DNA of 64,000 nt. Source: JBBDWJ01 sp963824095 (GTDB lineage Bacteria > Acidobacteriota > Terriglobia > Bryobacterales > UBA6623). The notes beneath the pieces are model-generated. The model did no database searches, was not told the DNA's origin, and saw nothing but the letters and a program-made list of their open reading frames with translations. The number at the start of each line of letters is the position of its first letter. Position 1 is the first letter of the stretch. The stretch is taken from assembly GCA_963824095.1 (NCBI GenBank), contig CAWGNS010000010.1, forward strand, positions 124,001 to 188,000, given 5' to 3'. Shown here piece by piece: positions 8,279-16,468 of this stretch. The position numbers and the translations under genes were made by a program.

Positions 8279-11185
8279 ATGGGCGTCAGTCGGCTCGTCG
8301 TGGGCCGGGAATCCTCCAGGCGCCTCGGTTACCGCTTGGTTATTGTGTTTTTTCTCCTTCGTTATTTTTCCCATCGTAGTGTGTTTCAGCGTTTTCGCTT
8401 GAGGCCGGTTTGGCTGGCGTTTGCCGTGGTTGTGTGGCTCGGTGGAGCGTGGGGCGCCGCCCGGGCCCAGTCGGCTCCGGCGAGCGGCCGTGCGGCGCCG
8501 CATTCCGGTAGTACCGCGGCCGACGGCTCTCGAAATCACCAGTCCGGGGACTCGTCCGCCGCGCCGGCAGACTCCGCGGCCGGAGCGCCCGCCCCATCTG
8601 GGACCGCGCCCGGGACTCCTGCCGCGCCGGCCGACAGCGCCGTGCCGGCCGAAGCCGCTCCCGCTGTTCCCGATCCTACCGCCGCCGAGATCCGGCAGCG
8701 CACGCAGCTCAATCTGCTGGGCCGCACCGATACGGCCGGCGGCGAGAGCCGGCGCAACGAGAACGTGCAGTTCAACCTGGTTGACAACAACGCGCTCAAA
8801 GAGTTGAACGTGCGGTTGGGGATCAGCGCCACCATCATCAGCAGCTTCGACCCCGAGCGGCGTTATTTTGGCGCCGAGTTCGGCAACGCGCCAACGGCTC
8901 CGGTCCACACGACCCTGCCGGCCGGCTCGGATGTCCATGGCAGCGTCTTTCTGCGGCATCAGAACAGCGTGTTCAGCGCGCGCTCGTTTTTTCAGGTGGG
9001 CGACGTGCAGCCGGCGCGGGAGAACACCTACGGGTTTGGGTTCACCGCTCCGGTTTGGAAGGGCGGCTATTTTCTGGTCGATGGATACCAGAAGCGCGCG
9101 CGCGGCAGCGTCAACGGCAACGTGCTGGTGCCGCGGCCCGACGAACGTACGCCGCTGGCGACCGATCCGGCGACGCGCGAGATCGTGGCGCGATTTCTGG
9201 ACGCCTACCCTGACGAGCTTCCCAACCGCACCGACATCAACCCGCGCGCGCTCAATACCAACGCGCCGCAGGAGATCGACGACAACAGCATCAGCCCGCG
9301 CCTGGAGCAAACCCTTAGCGACCGCGACAAGCTGTTTCTGCGCTACGACCTGACCTTCCAGCGCGTCGATGCGTTCGAGCTTGTGGCCGGTCAGAACCCC
9401 AACGCCGACATCAAGTCGCACCGCGCCACGATGACCTGGAACCGGCAGTGGACGCCGTCGACGCTCAGCGACGTTTCGGCGGGATTCACGCGTCTGCGCA
9501 CCTTGCTGGTGCCCGAGGAAAATGCGGTCGGCACCTACGTTTCGACGGGCGGCCTGACCGCGCTGGGCCCGGCCGGCTCGATCCCCATCGACCGCACGAT
9601 CAATACGTTTCGCTACGCCGCGCGCATCCAACAGACGCGCGGCCACCATCTGTGGCGGGCGGGCGCCGAGGCGTTGCGGCGGCAGTTGAACGGCGTCGAG
9701 AGCGACGTTGCGCGCGGCTTCTTTTCGTTCGGCAACGATTTCGGCCGCGACGCGATCACCAATCTGCGGCTGGGCACGCCGACCCAGCACATCGTATCGA
9801 TCGGCGACGTCGACCGCGGCTACCGCAACTGGGATTTTCAGCTTTTCGCCTCCGACAGTTGGCACGCCAGCCCGCGCTTGACCCTGCAGTTCGGCCTGGG
9901 CTATCACCCGGTCACCGCGCCGTACGAGGTCAACGGGCGCGACAAGATCGCCTACCACTGCGACTGCAACAACCTGGCGCCGCAGTTCGGTTTTGCCTAC
10001 CGCATTTCGGACCGCTGGGGCGTGCTGCGCGGCGCTTACGGTTTGCAGTACGGGCAGATTTTTCCGGTCACCTTTCAGCAGGTTCGCCTGGCGCCGCCGG
10101 GCAACTTGAAAATCGTGGTTCCGGCGCCGAACCTGGTGAACCCGCTGGCCACCTACGATCCCAACGACCCCAACATTCTGCCGACCACCTACATTCTCGA
10201 CGAGCACCTCGCGACACCTTATTCGCACCAGTACAACTTCAGTTGGGACATCGACCTGCCGCGCGACTGGAACCTGCAGCTCGGCTACGTCGGCAGCCGC
10301 TCGAACAAGCTGCTGCTGATGTGGTACACCAACCGCGCTCATCCGGTGGACGGCATCGCGCAGACCTCGGCGACGGTGAATCTGCGCCGCGACGTGCCTG
10401 GGTTTGCCGAAATCCGCCGCGTGATCAACGGCTCGATCGGCTACTACGACGCGGCGCGTGTTTCGCTGATTCTGCCGCGGCGCGGCGGGCTGACGATGCA
10501 GGTGAGCTATTGGTTCAGCAAGGCGATCGACCTAGGCAGCAGCTACACCAACACCGGCTACGACGTCGATTCGCGGCTGTCGCGCAGCCAGTCGGAGTTC
10601 GATCAGTTCGGCGACATGAAGGGCTTGAGCGACTTCGATCAGCCGCACGCCCTGTTGTGGACCGCCTCGTACGAGACGCCGGCACTGCGCCACCGCGGCC
10701 GGCTCGGCGGCATTTTCGGCAACTGGCAGTTGGCGAGCGTAGTACTGTTGAAGCCGGGCACGCCGTTCACGGTGATGGCGGCGTCCGACGCGCCGGGCTA
10801 TGGCAACGTCGACGCCAATGGCGGCGACCGCCCGAACCTTCTCGATCCCTCGATTCTCGGGCGGACGATCGGCAATCCCGACACGTCCGCCGAGCTGCTG
10901 CCGGAGTCGGCGTTTTATTTCATGCAGCCGACCGACATCCGCGGCAACATCGGCCGCAACACGTTTCGCAAAGGCGGCATCTACAACATCAACGCCTCGT
11001 TGTCGCGCACCTGGAGCCTGAGTTCCGAGAAGCGTCTGACCTTTCGTGCCGAGTCGATCAACCTGTTCAACACGCCGCAGTTCGCCGAACCGGGCAACTC
11101 GCTGGGCCTGCCCACCTTCGGCCAGATCACCAACACGCTCAACGACGGCCGCACGTTTCAGTTTTTGCTGCGGTTCGGGTTTTGA
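8279..11185 (+). CDS. Large outer-membrane beta-barrel, TonB-receptor (Oar)-like
   Basis: About 968 residues. A signal peptide near RPVWLAFAVVVWLGGAWGAA ends ARA|QSAP, followed by an Ala/Pro/Ser-rich linker (to about residue 130). The rest has the alternating aromatic strands of the acidobacterial TonB-dependent receptor-like barrels (NWDFQLFASDSWHASPRLTL, SHQYNFSWDIDLPRDWNLQL, RAESINLFNTPQF) and ends FLLRFGF, a classic outer-membrane insertion signal. The usual N-terminal carboxypeptidase-regulatory domain is absent and only a shortened plug-like part is visible. The family presumably imports glycans or peptides. Start is uncertain: ATG 8279, or GTG 8381, which would place the signal peptide at the N-terminus. 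Confidence 0.8.
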   Translation: MGVSRLVVGRESSRRLGYRLVIVFFLLRYFSHRSVFQRFRLRPVWLAFAVVVWLGGAWGAARAQSAPASGRAAPHSGSTAADGSRNHQSGDSSAAPADSAAGAPAPSGTAPGTPAAPADSAVPAEAAPAVPDPTAAEIRQRTQLNLLGRTDTAGGESRRNENVQFNLVDNNALKELNVRLGISATIISSFDPERRYFGAEFGNAPTAPVHTTLPAGSDVHGSVFLRHQNSVFSARSFFQVGDVQPARENTYGFGFTAPVWKGGYFLVDGYQKRARGSVNGNVLVPRPDERTPLATDPATREIVARFLDAYPDELPNRTDINPRALNTNAPQEIDDNSISPRLEQTLSDRDKLFLRYDLTFQRVDAFELVAGQNPNADIKSHRATMTWNRQWTPSTLSDVSAGFTRLRTLLVPEENAVGTYVSTGGLTALGPAGSIPIDRTINTFRYAARIQQTRGHHLWRAGAEALRRQLNGVESDVARGFFSFGNDFGRDAITNLRLGTPTQHIVSIGDVDRGYRNWDFQLFASDSWHASPRLTLQFGLGYHPVTAPYEVNGRDKIAYHCDCNNLAPQFGFAYRISDRWGVLRGAYGLQYGQIFPVTFQQVRLAPPGNLKIVVPAPNLVNPLATYDPNDPNILPTTYILDEHLATPYSHQYNFSWDIDLPRDWNLQLGYVGSRSNKLLLMWYTNRAHPVDGIAQTSATVNLRRDVPGFAEIRRVINGSIGYYDAARVSLILPRRGGLTMQVSYWFSKAIDLGSSYTNTGYDVDSRLSRSQSEFDQFGDMKGLSDFDQPHALLWTASYETPALRHRGRLGGIFGNWQLASVVLLKPGTPFTVMAASDAPGYGNVDANGGDRPNLLDPSILGRTIGNPDTSAELLPESAFYFMQPTDIRGNIGRNTFRKGGIYNINASLSRTWSLSSEKRLTFRAESINLFNTPQFAEPGNSLGLPTFGQITNTLNDGRTFQFLLRFGF

Positions 11186-11285
11186 ACGTTTCGAGGCCGC
11201 CGCTCAAGCTGTGGGAGGGGGAGGCATCTTCGCCGCTCGTTTGTACCTTGGCCATGTATACCTAGTTGGGGTATAGCGGGAAGAG

Positions 11286-11576
11286 GTGGCGATTCAGAGC
11301 TTCGCTGACCCGGCCGGCGGGAGATTTTTCGCGACGGGGTCCGTGCCCAGGCGGAAAGGCTGGGCGACTGTCGCACGAGTCGTCGCGCGGAAGCTCGACA
11401 TTCCGCAATACGCCGGCTCGCTCCTGGACCTCGCCGCGCCGCCGCGCAACCGGCTCGAGCCTCTGCAAGGAAAATGGAAAGGATTTTACAGCGTCCGCGC
11501 CAACGATCAATGGAGAGTCGTCTTTCGCTGGACAGACTCCGGTCCCGCTGACGTGGATGTCTGTGATTATCACTAA
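11286..11576 (+). CDS. higB: HigB-like toxin (RelE superfamily)
   Basis: A 96-residue protein of the HigB/plasmid-maintenance-killer type: starts IQSFADPAGGRFFATG, then helix VARVVARKLDIPQYAGSL, the LAAPPRNRLEPLQG loop and the core GFYSVRANDQWRVVFRW ending DVDVCDYH, with the Arg and aromatic residues and terminal Tyr-His expected in these ribosome-dependent mRNA interferases. It uses a GTG start and is followed five bases later by the XRE antitoxin gene, the toxin-first order typical of higBA. Usually autoregulated by the pair; no operator was identified here. Confidence 0.9.
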   Translation: MAIQSFADPAGGRFFATGSVPRRKGWATVARVVARKLDIPQYAGSLLDLAAPPRNRLEPLQGKWKGFYSVRANDQWRVVFRWTDSGPADVDVCDYH

Positions 11577-11581
11577 TACCC

Positions 11582-11875
11582 ATGGCCAGAACGCGACGAA
11601 AACCGACGAGCCCCGGCGAGATTTTGCAGGAGGAGTTTCTTGTACCCCTGCGCATGACGCAGAAACAGCTCGCCGATCATCTGGGCTGCGACATCAAGGT
11701 GATCAACCGCATTGTGAACGGCCGAACGTCTGTGACCGCGGAGATGGCTCTGAAGCTGGCGGCGGCCTTCCGCACAACGCCCGAGTTTTGGCTCAACGCA
11801 CAAAAGGCCGTCGATCTTCACCGCGCTGCGGACCGCGTGGGCGAGCTGCCCGGTCCGTTGCTCAAGGTGAGTTGA
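11582..11875 (+). CDS. higA: HigA-like antitoxin (XRE family)
   Basis: A 97-residue antitoxin. The N-terminus SPGEILQEEFLVPLRMTQ and the helix-turn-helix QKQLADHLGCDIKVINRIVNG are diagnostic of the HigA/VapI family, followed by TAEMALKLAAAFRTTPEFWL. It binds the HigB toxin and represses the higBA promoter in characterised members. It overlaps no neighbour but starts five bases after higB, and the LOG-family gene follows 12 bases later, so all three may share a transcript. Confidence 0.92.
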   Translation: MARTRRKPTSPGEILQEEFLVPLRMTQKQLADHLGCDIKVINRIVNGRTSVTAEMALKLAAAFRTTPEFWLNAQKAVDLHRAADRVGELPGPLLKVS

Positions 11876-11887
11876 ACTTGTTGCCGG

Positions 11888-12493
11888 ATGAACCCCAACG
11901 ACACTTCCCGCCGCAAAGGCATCTGCGTGTTCTGCGCTTCGAGCGACGCGGTCGACGACTGCTACTTCGAGGCGGCCGCCGAACTCGGCGCTGAAATCGC
12001 GCGCCGCAATGGGGATCTGGTTTACGGCGGCACCAGCGTCGGCCTGATGCGCGCGGTGGCGCACGCGGTGCACGCCCACGGGGGCCGCGTCATCGGCGTG
12101 ATCCCCGAGTTGATCCGCGACAAGGGGATTGCCTATCAGCAGGCCGACGAGCTGATCGTCACGCGCACCATGGGCGAGCGCAAAGCGGTGATGCACGAGC
12201 GCTCGCAGGCGTTTGTGGTGCTGCCGGGCGGCTTCGGGACGCTCGAGGAATTTTTCGAGGTCCTCACGCTGCGGCAGTTGAAATACCACGATAAGCCGAT
12301 CGTGCTGCTCAACGTGAACGCGTTCTTCGACCCCTTGATCGAGCTGTTCGAGCACCTCTACGACGGACGTTTCGCCCGCGCCGTGGAGCCCGCGCTCTAT
12401 CACGTGGTTTCGACGGCGGCCGAGGCCCTCGATCATGTGGAGAATTATCGGCCGGTGGTTCGCGCCGATAAGTGGTTTGAACCGAAATCGTAA
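11888..12493 (+). CDS. LOG-family cytokinin riboside 5'-monophosphate phosphoribohydrolase
   Basis: A 201-residue member of the LOG (TIGR00730, Rossman-fold lysine decarboxylase-like) family, which hydrolyses nucleoside 5'-monophosphates to base plus ribose 5-phosphate; some members act on cytokinin ribotides, others on AMP/purine nucleotides. Visible are the start GICVFCASSDA, GDLVYGGTSVGLMRAVA, and the signature LPGGFGTLEEFFEVLTLRQL (PGGxGTxxE), with the Arg/Glu active-site set. Length matches the family. Its in vivo substrate in this organism is unknown. Confidence 0.9.
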   Translation: MNPNDTSRRKGICVFCASSDAVDDCYFEAAAELGAEIARRNGDLVYGGTSVGLMRAVAHAVHAHGGRVIGVIPELIRDKGIAYQQADELIVTRTMGERKAVMHERSQAFVVLPGGFGTLEEFFEVLTLRQLKYHDKPIVLLNVNAFFDPLIELFEHLYDGRFARAVEPALYHVVSTAAEALDHVENYRPVVRADKWFEPKS

Positions 12494-12734
12494 ACCCGTG
12501 GCGCGGGTCCGTGGCCGGCCGCGCGGTCCCGCGTCTCAAGTCTGCTAGACTGCGTTTCTAAACCAGATCAGTTGACCCCTTGGAGCGCCAACGCTGCACG
12601 GGAGGGCTTCGGAGACCGGCCTCCACGGCGTGCCGGGCTCCGCCGCCCCGCCCCCGTTTCGGATCGTCACTGGCGCGGGCCGCGCTTCACCTTACATCCC
12701 AAGGCTGGCACGATTTACCCCGAGGTTGGAACGA

Positions 12735-14024
12735 GTGCAAGAGGAAACCCTGTTCACTTCTTTGCGTCTGCTGGAGCATTGGCTCACCAGCAAAGGCTTG
12801 CACGAGACCGTCGCGTCCGAACTGGTTGCCTTGCTGAAAGTGCTGCTGCTTGCGCTGCTGGCCTATCTGATCCATTTCATCGTCCGGCGGGTGCTGCTCA
12901 AGTTCGTCACGCAATTCGCCCGCCGCACGCGCACCGACTGGGACGACGTGATGATCCAGCGCAGGCTGTTCCACCGCGTGGCGCAGTTTGCGCCGGCGAT
13001 TCTGGTGTGGCGGCTGGCGCCGGCGACGTTTGAGTCCGACGCGATGGTCGAGTTCACGCGCCACACGGCGGAAATCTACATGCTGCTGATCGGGCTGCTG
13101 GTGGTCGACTCGGTGCTGAGCAGTTGCAACGACATCTACCAGCGCTTCGAGGTTTCGCGCCGCATCCCCATCCTGGGCTATCTGCAGGTCGTCAAAATCG
13201 TCGTCACCGTCGCGGCGATGATTGTCGCCGCGTCGATCGTCATCGACAAGTCGCCGCTGCTGCTGCTCAGCGGCCTGGGCGCGCTCACCGCCGTCATTCT
13301 GTTGATCTTCAAAGACTCGATTCTGGGGCTGGTGGCCGGCATTCAACTGGTCGCCAACGACATGGTGCGGCCCGGCGATTGGATCGAGATGCCCAAGTAC
13401 GGCGCCGACGGCGACGTCATCGAGATCACCCTCAACACGGTCAAGGTCCAGAACTGGGACAAGACGATCACGACGATTCCGACCTATTCGCTGATTTCGG
13501 ATTCCTTCAAGAACTGGCGGGGCATGTCGGAGTCGGGCGGGCGCCGCATCAAGCGCGCCGTCTATCTCGACGTCAGCAGCATCCGCTTCTGCACGCCCGA
13601 GATGATCGAGAAGTTTTCGCGGATTCAGGTGCTCAAGGACTACGTGCAGCACAAGCAGAAGGAACTGCGGGACTACAACCACGAGCACGGCATCGACGAG
13701 TCGGTACTCGTCAACGGGCGGCGCATGACGAATGTCGGCACCTTCCGCGCCTATGTGATCGAGTACTTGCACCGGCACCCCAAGATCCGCCAGGACATGA
13801 CCTTCCTGGTTCGCCACCTGGAGCCCAGCGAGAAAGGGCTACCGATCGAGATCTACGTGTTCAGCAACGACCAGGCGTGGGCGAACTACGAGGGAATCCA
13901 GGCCGACATCTTCGACCACATCTTCGCGGCGCTGCCAGAGTTTTGGCTGCGGCCGTTCCAGAGCCCGACCGGCCACGATATTGCCGCCCTGGGCGAGCTG
14001 GTGCGCGACCTGCGCGGGAGCTGA
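12735..14024 (+). CDS. YbdG-type mechanosensitive channel (MscS superfamily)
   Basis: About 429 residues very close to Escherichia coli YbdG (miniconductance channel). Five membrane segments precede the MscS pore helix region (LLLLSGLGALTAVILLIFKD, then LGLVAGIQL), the beta domain with PGDWIEMPKYGADGDV and the YbdG-specific TVKVQNWDKTITTIPTYSL, SDSFKNW, MTNVGTFRAYV and QADIFDHIFA. It opens under membrane tension to release solutes in hypo-osmotic shock. GTG 12735 (VQEETLF) is preferred to upstream in-frame codons because the extra 35 residues are not conserved in YbdG and look like noncoding sequence. Confidence 0.92.
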   Translation: MQEETLFTSLRLLEHWLTSKGLHETVASELVALLKVLLLALLAYLIHFIVRRVLLKFVTQFARRTRTDWDDVMIQRRLFHRVAQFAPAILVWRLAPATFESDAMVEFTRHTAEIYMLLIGLLVVDSVLSSCNDIYQRFEVSRRIPILGYLQVVKIVVTVAAMIVAASIVIDKSPLLLLSGLGALTAVILLIFKDSILGLVAGIQLVANDMVRPGDWIEMPKYGADGDVIEITLNTVKVQNWDKTITTIPTYSLISDSFKNWRGMSESGGRRIKRAVYLDVSSIRFCTPEMIEKFSRIQVLKDYVQHKQKELRDYNHEHGIDESVLVNGRRMTNVGTFRAYVIEYLHRHPKIRQDMTFLVRHLEPSEKGLPIEIYVFSNDQAWANYEGIQADIFDHIFAALPEFWLRPFQSPTGHDIAALGELVRDLRGS

Positions 14025-14064
14025 TTTCCGGCTGCCCCGGCTCCGCTGGCATGGGCGTCAGCGG

Positions 14065-14718
14065 CTACAATTCCAGGCCGACCCAGACAATCTGGGCGTT
14101 GACGACATCGAGCACGTTGCGGCCGGCGAGCGGGATCTGGCTGGGAATTTCGGAGCTTTGGCTCGGATTGTCGGCGACCAGCAGCAGCGCGCCGCTCACC
14201 ACGCGGCAGCGCGCCACGTAGCCTTTGGCGTTCCACGACAACGCGTAAGCGTGCTCGAACAGCGGACGCCGCTGGGCGGCGGGCGAGCGGTCGAGCAGCA
14301 CCCAGTCGCCCGGCTCCAGAAAAGGCGACATGGCGGCCTCGCGCCAGTCGATTTGCGCCATGGCCGGACTCACCGCCGCCGCCGCCAGGCGCTGCGGCAG
14401 AAAATAGCGCTGCCCTTCCCGCCCCGCCAGGGGAAACGCCGCGCCCGCTCCCAGCCGGCCCTGCAACAGCGGCACGGCCACGAATTCCACCGTGGCGGGC
14501 GGACTCACGCCGTCCAACTCTTCCTGCGTCAGCAGGGCCACCAGCGGAATCCCGAGCGAGCGGCGCAGGCGGTCCGCCAACTCCGCCGTCAACATGCGGC
14601 TGCCCTTGAGCACGTTGTGCAGATGCTGCGAGCGCCCGACCAGGCGGGCCAGCGAGCGTTCGCTCAACTCTCCGCGCCGCACGCGCTGCCTTAGGTGGTC
14701 CAATAGCCGCGCTTGCAA
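14065..14718 (-). CDS. XRE-like/LexA-like (S24 fold) protein lacking the catalytic serine
   Basis: About 217 residues. The N-terminal half has an HTH-like segment (LSERSLARLVGRSQHLHNVL, then KGSRMLTAELADRLRR). The C-terminal half resembles the peptidase S24 fold of LexA/CI repressors (EAAMSPFLEPGDWVLLD). In active S24 proteins the residue before the M-x-P is the catalytic Ser (GDSM); here it is Ala (AAM), and no Lys is placed at the usual K-R position (GYVARCRV), so self-cleavage looks impossible. A ligand- or partner-sensing role is inferred. The listed start is TTG 14718; the frame stays open upstream without an ATG, so the N-terminus (GFQQLQARLL) may extend further. Confidence 0.65.
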   Translation of the reverse strand: MQARLLDHLRQRVRRGELSERSLARLVGRSQHLHNVLKGSRMLTAELADRLRRSLGIPLVALLTQEELDGVSPPATVEFVAVPLLQGRLGAGAAFPLAGREGQRYFLPQRLAAAAVSPAMAQIDWREAAMSPFLEPGDWVLLDRSPAAQRRPLFEHAYALSWNAKGYVARCRVVSGALLLVADNPSQSSEIPSQIPLAGRNVLDVVNAQIVWVGLEL

Positions 14719-14917
14719 CTGCTGAAAGCCAGGGGATTCCCCCCATATAACTTGTAGGAATAGGCTAGCATGCTCAACAGAACGAGTTCCCCGGCCGTCA
14801 TCGTTTCCGCAGTCGTATGGCTAAGCTACTGATAACTATAGTGCGTTGAGGCGAAAGGATTTCAGAATCTATTTGGATTATTTTCTAAAATCTGCATAAA
14901 CCCTACCCATAAAGCAG

Positions 14918-14946
14918 TTGACTTCCCGGAATTTTCGTTCTAAGGT
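14918..14946 (+). promoter_or_regulatory. Sigma-70-like promoter for the zinc-ribbon gene
   Basis: TTGACT (14918-14923) and TAAGGT (14941-14946) are separated by 17 bases. They lie in an AT-rich stretch (about 14830-14950) unlike the rest of the window, about 53 bases before ATG 15000, which has AGGAG at 14986-14990. The gap 14719-14999 holds no gene. Confidence 0.45.
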
Positions 14947-14999
14947 AATGCCTGTGGTTGGGTACTAGTACTGGTTGCAATAGGTAGGAGTTGACGGTA

Positions 15000-15593
15000 A
15001 TGCAATGGATTCCCTCTGAACTGTTTCTGCTGGCGTTGAACGAATGCAGCCACTGCCGGGGCACGGGCGTGCGGCGCGAGAAACGGGGCAAGCCGATTCC
15101 CTGCGGGTGCGCCCTGCGGGGCATCTTCCGGGCCTGTTATCAGCGCTTTCGCGACTGCGTGACACGGGGCAAGTGCCGCACCCAGGTCAGTTTCGACCGC
15201 AACCCCCGCGGCCGCTCGGGGCGGGGAAGCTGGGGGCGCAAGGACGAAGAATATATCGCCGATTTCGAGCTGGTGAGCCGCCGCAGCCTGGACGCGTTTC
15301 ACCACCAGATTTTCCGCTGGTATTTTCTGTTGGGCGCCGATTGGAAGCTCTGCTGCCGCCGCCTGCGAATGGACCGCGGCGCGCTGTTTCACGCGATTTA
15401 TCGCATCGAGGAGAAGTTGGGGCGGGCCTTCTATGAGACCGAGCCGTACGCCTTGTACCCGCCCAACGATTATTTCGTGGCGCGGCGTCTGGATCCGGGG
15501 GAGCTATCGCCGTCCGCGGCTTCGCGCGAGGCAGCCGGGATCACGCGGCCTTTCCTGGTTCGGCGGCCCGAGCGCGAACGGCTTTCGGCCTGA
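15000..15593 (+). CDS. Cys-rich protein with sigma region-4-like helices, 197 aa
   Basis: The N-terminus carries zinc-ribbon-like pairs (ECSHCRGTG and PCGCALRG), followed by a Cys/Arg-rich helix (RGIFRACYQRFRDCVTRG), the motif WGRKDEEYIADFELVSRR and a helical segment (LLGADWKLCCRRLRMDRGAL, then FHAIYRIEEKLG) reminiscent of the helix-turn-helix in region 4 of sigma factors. I have seen this layout as a recurrent unknown family in Acidobacteria. A nucleic-acid-binding regulator is inferred, not shown. ATG 15000 is chosen over TTG 14991 because AGGAG is nine bases upstream. It has its own promoter and is monocistronic. Confidence 0.6.
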   Translation: MQWIPSELFLLALNECSHCRGTGVRREKRGKPIPCGCALRGIFRACYQRFRDCVTRGKCRTQVSFDRNPRGRSGRGSWGRKDEEYIADFELVSRRSLDAFHHQIFRWYFLLGADWKLCCRRLRMDRGALFHAIYRIEEKLGRAFYETEPYALYPPNDYFVARRLDPGELSPSAASREAAGITRPFLVRRPERERLSA

Positions 15594-15754
15594 ACCGCGC
15601 GAGCGGGTCCCTGAGGGGCGGAAGCGGGGCTTTTGCCCAAGCGGGCGCCTGACGGGGTTTGACGCAGCGTTTCTCGGGGAACCACCTGATTGCGGCAGGC
15701 CGGCCTGGGCGGTCATGCTGAAAGCAGCGGGCCCGGCCCGGCGAGCCCATTCCC

Positions 15755-16114
15755 ATGTCCCAGGTCACTTTCTACAACCTCTCGAAGGAGACTCTGATCG
15801 GCGACGAGATCGCGATCGCCGACACGCCCGGCGCGCGCAACCGGGGTCTGCTCAAGCACGATGGTCTCGACCAGGGCGAGGGACTATGGATCGTGCCCTG
15901 CGAGGCGGTCCACACCTTTTGGATGAAATTCACCATCGACGCGGTATTTCTCGACAAGAACAAGAAGGTCACCAAGGTGGTTCCCAACCTGCGGCCGTCG
16001 CGCCTGGCCATGAGCTGGCGCGCGCGCAGCGTGTTGGAATTGCCGGCCGGCCGCGCCGCCGAAACCCGCACCGAGCCTGGGGATCAGATCGAGATCCGCC
16101 GCCCGCAAGCGTGA
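15755..16114 (+). CDS. DUF192-family protein
   Basis: A 119-residue member of DUF192: NLSKETLIGDEIAIADTPGA, RNRGLL (the family's R-x-x-G-L-M-like motif), the conserved aromatic patch VHTFWMKFTIDAVFLD and the end SVLELPAGRAAETRTEPGDQ. The archaeal and bacterial members are small beta-rich soluble or exported proteins of unknown function; a mutant of a cyanobacterial homologue is not something I can cite here. No signal peptide is visible in this copy. It stands alone between a 160-base gap and a repeat. Confidence 0.85.
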   Translation: MSQVTFYNLSKETLIGDEIAIADTPGARNRGLLKHDGLDQGEGLWIVPCEAVHTFWMKFTIDAVFLDKNKKVTKVVPNLRPSRLAMSWRARSVLELPAGRAAETRTEPGDQIEIRRPQA

Positions 16115-16228
16115 GGCTGGGAGCCGGGCTCGTGCTCGGCCGCCTGCTGGACCCTGGTACTGACCCGTCTCGACACGGAAATTCCGCCGCGGCCCACCCC
16201 GACCGACAGGTTTCGGAAAGCCAACCCC

Positions 16229-16340
16229 ACAACACAGAGCCGCGGGCGTCCGCCAGCGGGCCGAGCCAGCTCGAAGCAGGGGTGAAGGGCTAGGAGCGTG
16301 GCGACTCGGCCCGCCGGGTTACGCCTGCGGCTCTGTTGTC
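16229..16340. repeat. Paired inverted repeat unit (CAGAGCCGC family)
   Basis: ACAACACAGAGCCGCGGGCG (from 16229) is matched in inverse by GCCTGCGGCTCTGTTGTC (to 16340), enclosing about 70 bases. Similar paired units occur at 17729, 23352, 27000 and 39149. It fills the gap before the Gfo/Idh/MocA gene. Confidence 0.6.
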
Positions 16341-16468
16341 GTTGGCGCCTTCGTCACGTCCAGCTTCCGGCTATGGCGCGGGTTTGGGACCAGGGGGCAG
16401 ACCGGAGCCCAGCCCACGGGTCCCGAAACGGACGGCCGGTGAGGCCGATTTTTGGTATCATTTGCGCG

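Noticed and set aside
8267..10342. 691-codon minus-strand frame
   Set aside because: Antisense of the outer-membrane barrel gene; no family pattern.
12700..12722. TGGCACG resembling a sigma-54 promoter half before the mechanosensitive channel gene
   Set aside because: The required GC element (TTGC) at the correct spacing is absent.
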